A stretch of DNA of 64,000 nt, from contig NZ_JACCHP010000002.1 in NCBI RefSeq assembly GCF_016031625.1, forward strand, positions 62,001-126,000, in the 5' to 3' direction. The stretch comes from Bradyrhizobium agreste. Its GTDB lineage: Bacteria; Pseudomonadota; Alphaproteobacteria; Rhizobiales; Xanthobacteraceae. Shown here piece by piece: positions 63,681 to 64,000 of this stretch (its first letter is position 1; each line of letters starts with the position of its first letter). The translations under genes were made by a program, and so were the position numbers. The notes below the pieces were generated by a model. It saw only the letters and a program-made list of their open reading frames with translations. It searched no databases and had not been told where the DNA came from.

Positions 63681-64000
63681 CTAGCGCTGGACTACCGGCG
63701 GCGAGGCCTGCACTGCGCCCTGCCGGGCCGGTGCGGAATTGGCTGGACCGGCCGGGCGCGCCGACGGCGGCTTCTTCTGCTGATTGGGCCGTGCCGGCGT
63801 GGTCGCGGTCGGCGCGTCGGCGGCGCCAGGCGCAGCAACGGCCGGCGGCTGCGCGTCCTCGGCCGGCTCGACCGTGTCGTTCTGGATCTGCTTCTCCATC
63901 GCGCGGAGCTTGGCGACGTTCTTCTGGTGCGCGTCGTAGGTCTCGGTGAAGGCGTGCCCGCCGGTGCCGTCGGCGACGAAATAGAGATCGCGGGTGCGGG
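63681..64000 (-). CDS. mltG: Endolytic transglycosylase MltG, C-terminal part (partial)
   Basis: The gene runs off the right edge of the window. The visible 106 residues start with RTRDLYFVADGTGGHAFTET, followed by AHQKNVAKLRAMEKQI. This is the well-conserved end of the MltG (YceG-like) domain, which cuts nascent peptidoglycan strands at the inner membrane. A low-complexity Ala/Pro tail (about 65 residues) follows, as in rhizobial MltG. The active-site Glu lies outside the window. Confidence 0.87.
   Translation of the reverse strand, partial: RTRDLYFVADGTGGHAFTETYDAHQKNVAKLRAMEKQIQNDTVEPAEDAQPPAVAAPGAADAPTATTPARPNQQKKPPSARPAGPANSAPARQGAVQASPPVVQR

Noticed and set aside
1..64000. CRISPR array, prophage, toxin-antitoxin pair or integrative element
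   Set aside because: I found no regularly spaced repeats, no integrase, capsid or transposase genes, and no tRNA gene that could serve as an attachment site.

Overview
The window looks like chromosomal DNA of an alphaproteobacterium of the Bradyrhizobium type (inference). The grounds are high G+C, frequent GTG/TTG starts, hdaA (an Hda-like DnaA paralogue), an aspS and rnd pair, the lptF-lptG-lptD-surA-pdxA-rsmA operon order, many small secreted proteins of unknown function, and several families of intergenic palindromic repeats that I associate with Bradyrhizobium. I saw no rRNA, tRNA, CRISPR array, intact insertion sequence or phage module.

Layout. 1-7.5 kb: the tail of a probable MocR-type regulator, small secreted proteins, CreA, an L,D-transpeptidase, glutathione peroxidase, a polysaccharide deacetylase and a DHFR-fold protein. 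7.6-15 kb: DoxX, malic enzyme, a large membrane-anchored protein of unknown function, aspS. 15-22 kb: selO, then a metallophosphoesterase joined to an UgpA/UgpE/UgpB-like ABC importer without an ATPase gene, then rnd. 22.4-29.2 kb: a class III aminotransferase, a compact four-gene operon (two GNAT-like proteins, a degenerate isochorismatase-fold protein, a 56-residue protein) divergent from a LysR regulator, an autotransporter-like barrel protein and a cold-shock protein. 29.2-40.5 kb: housekeeping genes (purN/purM, a CDP-alcohol phosphatidyltransferase, hdaA, ppk-ppx, TerC, ndk, an ABC-F ATPase). 40.6-45.2 kb: a worn accessory patch with an orphan Bug-type binding protein, a MarR regulator facing a broken monooxygenase gene across a perfect palindrome, a truncated membrane protein fused to an ABC-binding-protein remnant, a methyltransferase, and an 86-bp direct duplication of a gene end. 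45.7-56.8 kb: holC-pepA, the LPS-transport/outer-membrane operon and an alcohol dehydrogenase. 56.9-64 kb: two related Crp/Fnr regulators, a cupin, an ArsR/SRPBCC pair, gmk, yicC and the end of mltG.

Working together. lptF, lptG, lptD and the SurA-like chaperone serve LPS export and outer-membrane assembly, with pdxA and rsmA in the same run. ppk and ppx make and degrade polyphosphate. purM and purN are consecutive purine-pathway steps. The most likely undescribed unit is the LysR-controlled operon at 24.0-27.2 kb. The most informative signs of genome decay are at 42.3-45.2 kb. All functional names come from reading motifs by eye; no database search was possible.
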